Source of the DNA: Pieris napi
Taxonomy: Eukaryota; Arthropoda; Insecta; Lepidoptera; Pieridae
DNA: 64,000 nucleotides
Reading direction: 5' to 3'
Assembly (NCBI RefSeq): GCF_905475465.1
Contig: NC_062256.1
Location: 4,659,662-4,723,661 of the forward strand
Below, in pieces: positions 43,601-49,600 of this stretch. The first letter of the stretch is position 1, and the number at the start of each line of letters is the position of its first letter. Below the pieces are notes generated by a model. That model ran no database searches. It had not been told where the DNA came from and saw only the letters and a list, made by a program, of their open reading frames with translations. Made by a program: the position numbers and the translations under genes.

Positions 43601-46600
43601 TTATTTCGAAAAAATAGATATTTAAAAAAACAATCTAGTACAATGTATGCATGGTCTGTTCTGGAGCAATGGTTCTTTTCCTATGTGCACAGTAAAAAAT
43701 TGTAAGGAAACGGGAATGTCTAAAACCCAAAAATCTATTGCGTATTGCAGGCATAGAATCAAAGATCAGATCAAAGAAACAGATGCAATCCGAGGCCATG
43801 ACCCATATAGGGTTGTAACATCCCTAGACTATTATTAAAATAATAACAATTCATTATAACAGTTTTGAAAATGAAAATTAAAAGTAAGACCTATATCGAT
43901 TCATACATACCGCAGACAAAGTGAAGCAGAGCAGCTTCATCCTCTGGTGTGACCACTGGTTCCTCGGAGTCAAACATGTCTTCTGACAGTCTGAGTACAA
44001 CATTATATTAATTATTATTCATATACTCTTAAGTCATTATTATCTAAGGCAAAAAAGATTAGTTTCCACCAAGTTAAGCGTGCTATTAAAACTTGCTCTA
44101 TGTTTAAGTAAAATCATCGGAGAGCTTGTACGCTTCAGGATAGCTCGAAGGACCAAAATTTACGGTTCCTGGGATATCGCGGTTTTAAAAAATAGAAGAT
44201 TTTCGTTTTACTCTACATTAACCACTCGCGTATAGCAATAGAATATGAGCGAAATAATGAAATGTTAATTGCTATGTAACGAATTAATGCAATGTAACAG
44301 TCGAAGAGTGCTTTGTGCTTGCGGCTATACTCTCGTAACTCCTAAGCTTAGAAAGCTAAGAAAGCCTGAGTAAGCAAAATGTACAGCCTTGGCTCGTACA
44401 CAGTTGTTACCTTTTTGAGGTACCAACTGACGATCTATTTTATTTCCACATGACCAATTATTACGTGCTCTACGATGAAAGGTAAGTATCATGGGAAAAC
44501 ATGTATTTCTTAGAGTTAAAAAGGCTCAGAAGACGCCGAAAGAATAACACTACTAAATTTAAATTTTCATTGGATATGTCACCGTAAAATTGTAAAAACC
44601 GTTAGATTGTAATCTATCTCGCGAGATTGTAAACTGTCGAAAGATTGTCAACTCAACATACTGCTTGCAATTTAACGTATCATTATTCGGTAGTTATATG
44701 AAATTGTTGGGAAGTAAAATTAATCTGTAATTGACCAAAGAAGTTTGAATGATAACTAAGTTAGTGTAGTACAATCTACCGAATACCGATAACCGATAGA
44801 TTCCAATTGGCCCACAGAAGGCACTTCTATTGTCGAATTCTGTAATTCTTAAAAATCGCTGTCTAAAAAACTATGCATCAAGTCTACCAAGTTTTACTTA
44901 AACTAAACACTGCATTTTGCATGAGGCACAAAACAAGTCACCATTTGAGGCTTTCGATGCGTTAATAATAGCAATACTTACAAGTCCGGCTGCGTCTCCA
45001 AGGCGCCATCGTCTTCCAGAGGCATTTCATCGCGTGCGTTTTCTTCCGCTGACGCCAACAACTGGAAATAATATTAGTTTTAAAGATCTTTTTTATAAAA
45101 TAAGGTTACTATTTAAAAAGGATTAGGATTATTTTTTGAAGTGAAACATTACTACATAGTAGTACAGTAATAAGTTAAAATGAAATAATTGTATTTGTAT
45201 TCATGTCTATGATAATAAAAGCCTTTTGTTAAACTTTATCTAATTTAACTTTATTTAACCAATTTCTGTAAAGTTGCATATAGTAGATCATTTTTCGAAA
45301 AATAAGGTCATAAAGAAGTTTTACTTCTTACGTGTGTACACCTAGTACACGCACACATTTTTTTTTATTGATAAAGCTTGACAACGCTCGGCACACTGAT
45401 ACACTGGTACATACACAAACACAAAATACAATTATTAATGTGACAAGCACTTAAAGGCAAACATGGCATACATGTAGAGATCATAAATATATCAATCAAA
45501 ACAATTATTAAACAAAACAAACATTACAAAAAGAACTATTACTGATTAAAAAATTAAAATTACAAAAAACTAAACAAACAAAAAGCTTTAGTATTAAATA
45601 GAAAAAAGAATAGGAATATAAAAATATATTTGGTATACCTGAAGAATATCCTCGTGTCTGATAAGAAAGTGATCTGGCTCTGGAGGGGGTTCAGCACTGA
45701 GCAAAGGGAGAAGGAACTGACCCATCGCCGGAGCTTCCACCTAGATATCATAAAAGATAATAAGAATAATTTTTATTTTCTCCCAAATAACATTTACAAC
45801 AAAAAATAAGATAACAATTGAAAAGACATTGGGACACTGGTTTCCAAACTAGGCAAGAACCTGTGATATGGATAACCAGGCTTCCATTCCACAGCAAAGT
45901 CATATTGAGTGTTTACAAAGAGAACATACATATATGGGTAGGCAAACAAATTAACGTTTTAATTAAAGAGAGAAAAACAAAACAGTCAACTAATTAGAAG
46001 TTAGCACAAAATAGCACAAATACAGTTGTATGGGCGTATGTGAGGGTGGGTGTGTGTGTGTGTGTGTGTGTATGTGTAGGTGAGTGTGTGTGTATGTTGA
46101 TAGTGGGAGAGGGTATGTGTTAGGCACACGCCTGAGAACATATTATGTGAAAATTATTTTAATATATCTAGCAGGTTTTCCGTTTGGTCATAGTTCAAAG
46201 TAAGTAAAAATTTATGAACTAATTGCTTTACACATTTTTTAGTTTTAAGATAGTAAGTCTGATTTCACTCCTAAAGTACTTGTTGACTATGTGAAATTGT
46301 ATTAACGCTGTAAAGGAAACTTTAGTTCACACGGTCATAATTGGTTTTAAAATATATTTATAGAATTATAGCAATCGGAACTACGCTGAGGTTACGTCAA
46401 AAACGTATAGAATTAAAAAATCCTAAAAATAGATTTTCAAATGCATTTTTTGTATATATACATATATGTACTAAATGATACAAATACCGTTTAAAATGAT
46501 TTATTAAGACTAAATAAGTCTTTTGCCTACACCAACGTTACAGGAGCGTTCAAGTATTACGTAACGAATTTAGTAAAACGTTACGATTTGGGGGGGATTG

Positions 46601-49600
46601 AATTACGCGTTATTGTAAATATTATTTTCGACTTTCCAGTACTTTACACCACATAATGGTAACTTTTAGGTATAAAGAGCCACTAGGTGGTCACGAAACG
46701 TTTTACTATACTTGGATACAGTACTGTAGAAAAACGTTACGGCGCGTTACATGGGGGGGGGGGGTCAATAATCTCTCAAAACCCTTATACACCATATGCA
46801 CCATCCACTAAGCTAGATTTACTTACCAATCCCTTTTCATTTTCCTGATATGCACGGCAGATGTCGTCCATTCTACCACCATCTTTGTCTGAAGATGCTG
46901 CAAATACATAAAAGGTTAAAAATAACGATTTCATGGGTCAAACGGTGATGATGCAAGTTGAACAAGAGAAACCACAATACAGATTTAAAAACTGAATCAA
47001 AACATTGTGGATAAGTTAGTAAGATTTAGATTTGGTGTCTACTTTATTTAAAACTAAAAAAAAATATTTTTCCTAACCCTGTCATGATGTCTAGTACTTA
47101 TGTAACTCTAAGTTTTCATTAGCACTTAAAAACTAGCATTTTTCTTCTGGAAGCAATGGGTGTTAATTTAATAATATACTAGACAACAAATTATATTTTA
47201 AAACTGACAATTAAACTATGCTGTGTTATATATATAATGTTTCAACATTTCCGTAAGTTTCATTAAGGACAACTTACAAGAGTCATCCAACTCCGTCCAT
47301 TGGTCATCAGAATCTGAGTCAGCACCCACATCAGACACGTCCGACGCGACTTCAATACGACGCATGCGAAGCGAAGCTGCACGACGAGCTGCAATACTGC
47401 GACGGCGGCAAACCTGTGGAAGTTTTTTTGGTTACTACTAAATAATCAATGGCAGAAGCTCTCGGACGGAAAATAATAAATGATAGCCAGACACTTACAA
47501 GCTGAAAGTCTTTAACGAAAATCATTATACGAACTTGGGTCTGGCCTCACCACATAAACAACACATGATTGTATGGTAAAGGAAATATATAGAAAAATTA
47601 ACAACAAATGCAGATTTTTTTTTTATAGAACAGGGGGCAAACGGGCAGGAGGCTCAACTGATGCTAAATGATACCGCCACCCATGGACACTCTCAATGAC
47701 AGAGGGCTCGCGAGTGCGTTGCAAGCCTTTTAAGAATTAGTATGCTCTTTTCTTGAAGGACCCTAAGTCGAATTGGTTCGGAAATAAAATTATGTCCGCT
47801 CTGTACCATTTTGTATCAGGTAGATGTTTTGATTTTCTTTTACTTATGGTTTTCGTTTAGATCCTGAGGACCTACATTTGTTTCTAGCTTAATACTCATA
47901 TTTATTAAGAAAGGCAGTCTGTTAAGTGGAAAAAAGATACCTTTCAAAATTTTAAGTTTTTGGTCAATGTAAACATTATTTTATTTCATAGAACTTACCT
48001 CTTTTCCTTTGGCAATAGTCCGACGCCGCTGCGTGCGATGCGGTCGAGTTGCCCGTCGGCCTTTCGCCCCTCGAGCCCCAGACCATGATGATGATGATGT
48101 AGATGATGAGCCACTGCCTGATGCGCGGTGACCAATCTGAAATAGTGGAAATCAGAAATTTACTTTGAAACTTGATTGGAATCGAATACAAAAAATTTAA
48201 GACTTAATGAACCAAGCAGGTCTCTCCTTTTGTCTAATTTAAATCTTAGCCTAAAAATACTGAATATCATTATTAACACAAAATGATCACACCTAACATG
48301 GGTAACCTCTATAGAACTCAACTAAAGAAGTGCTTTTATGGAACTAAAGTTTAAATGTATCTTTTATTGAATTGCACAATGGTCAACCATATCTAAAATA
48401 TTGAGTGTATATAAAATACCACTAAACACCAATGTTGTACATACAGACTATCTACCCATACAAATTTTTTTTTTTAAACCAGGTCAGTAAGTACAATTTA
48501 CAAAGCTTTCATCCACTACTACAGACAATAAATTATTATTTTAATCATTTCTAGTCATCAAATATTTAAGAAAAGTAAGCACAAAGTATTTGATAGTAAA
48601 CATCCAAAAACTAGCTTATATATTTAAATGGTTTAATTAATTTAATATAAATTGGAAAAGTAAAGTAAAAAAGTAAAAAATCAAATAATCAAATAGGTAA
48701 CAAAATGTACACTTATGACTCGTCAATAAGGAAATACATATTAATGCTTCTAATTTTACATTTACTGCCAGTTCTCAAATCAAGGGCGTAGAGAGGAAGT
48801 GAGCAAGAAACTCTCCGCCACACTTTTTAATCGCCATTTTTTTACACAACGCTTGTAAGGAGCTGCAACCATTAATTAATTACACCATGTTCCACAGAGG
48901 ATTATATATATATAGGATGGATACTGAGTGCAACCGCTACTCAGTATCCATCCTGCCCAAGAGTTCTCGAACATATATAAGATTATTCTTAGGGATATAT
49001 AACCGAGCCTAAATGGAACCAATTAATTCAGTGCAATACCAAGAGACTAACACCGAAGAGATAAAGTGCGAAATAGTGAAGAGAAATGATAAAGTACTGT
49101 GCGAAGTGCGCGTAATTAAAGTAATTAGTGACTGTATTTTGTGTATCATAATTAGTGTATTTCTGCACTTAATTTGCATCTTTTAAGTGTAAACAAATTC
49201 CAAATTGATTTATTTAAAATAAGCCCTTGGAGAGTTCTACAGCATTTTTTATCTGATCCCCTAGCTTCTAACATTCTGGTTAGCAATTCTAGAATATCTA
49301 TATTATATCAATTATTACTATCTAGTTCAACAAGGAATGTTGATGCAAGCCTTGTTCTATTATCGTATCTTACTTAAGGTACATATACATCAAAACAGTT
49401 CTTAATGCTTTCCTGACATGTAATATGGGATCTTTTGACTATAAAATTATGAGACCAATTAAATAAGGTATATTCAAAGCAGGTAGTTATTTGACTTGTT
49501 TTGATAAATTTAAGGAAGTTATCTTCATAACAATAGGTAGCATTTGTATTAGGAAATCAATTTATAAACAACTTTTACTTAATGATTTTGGTAGTGTTCA

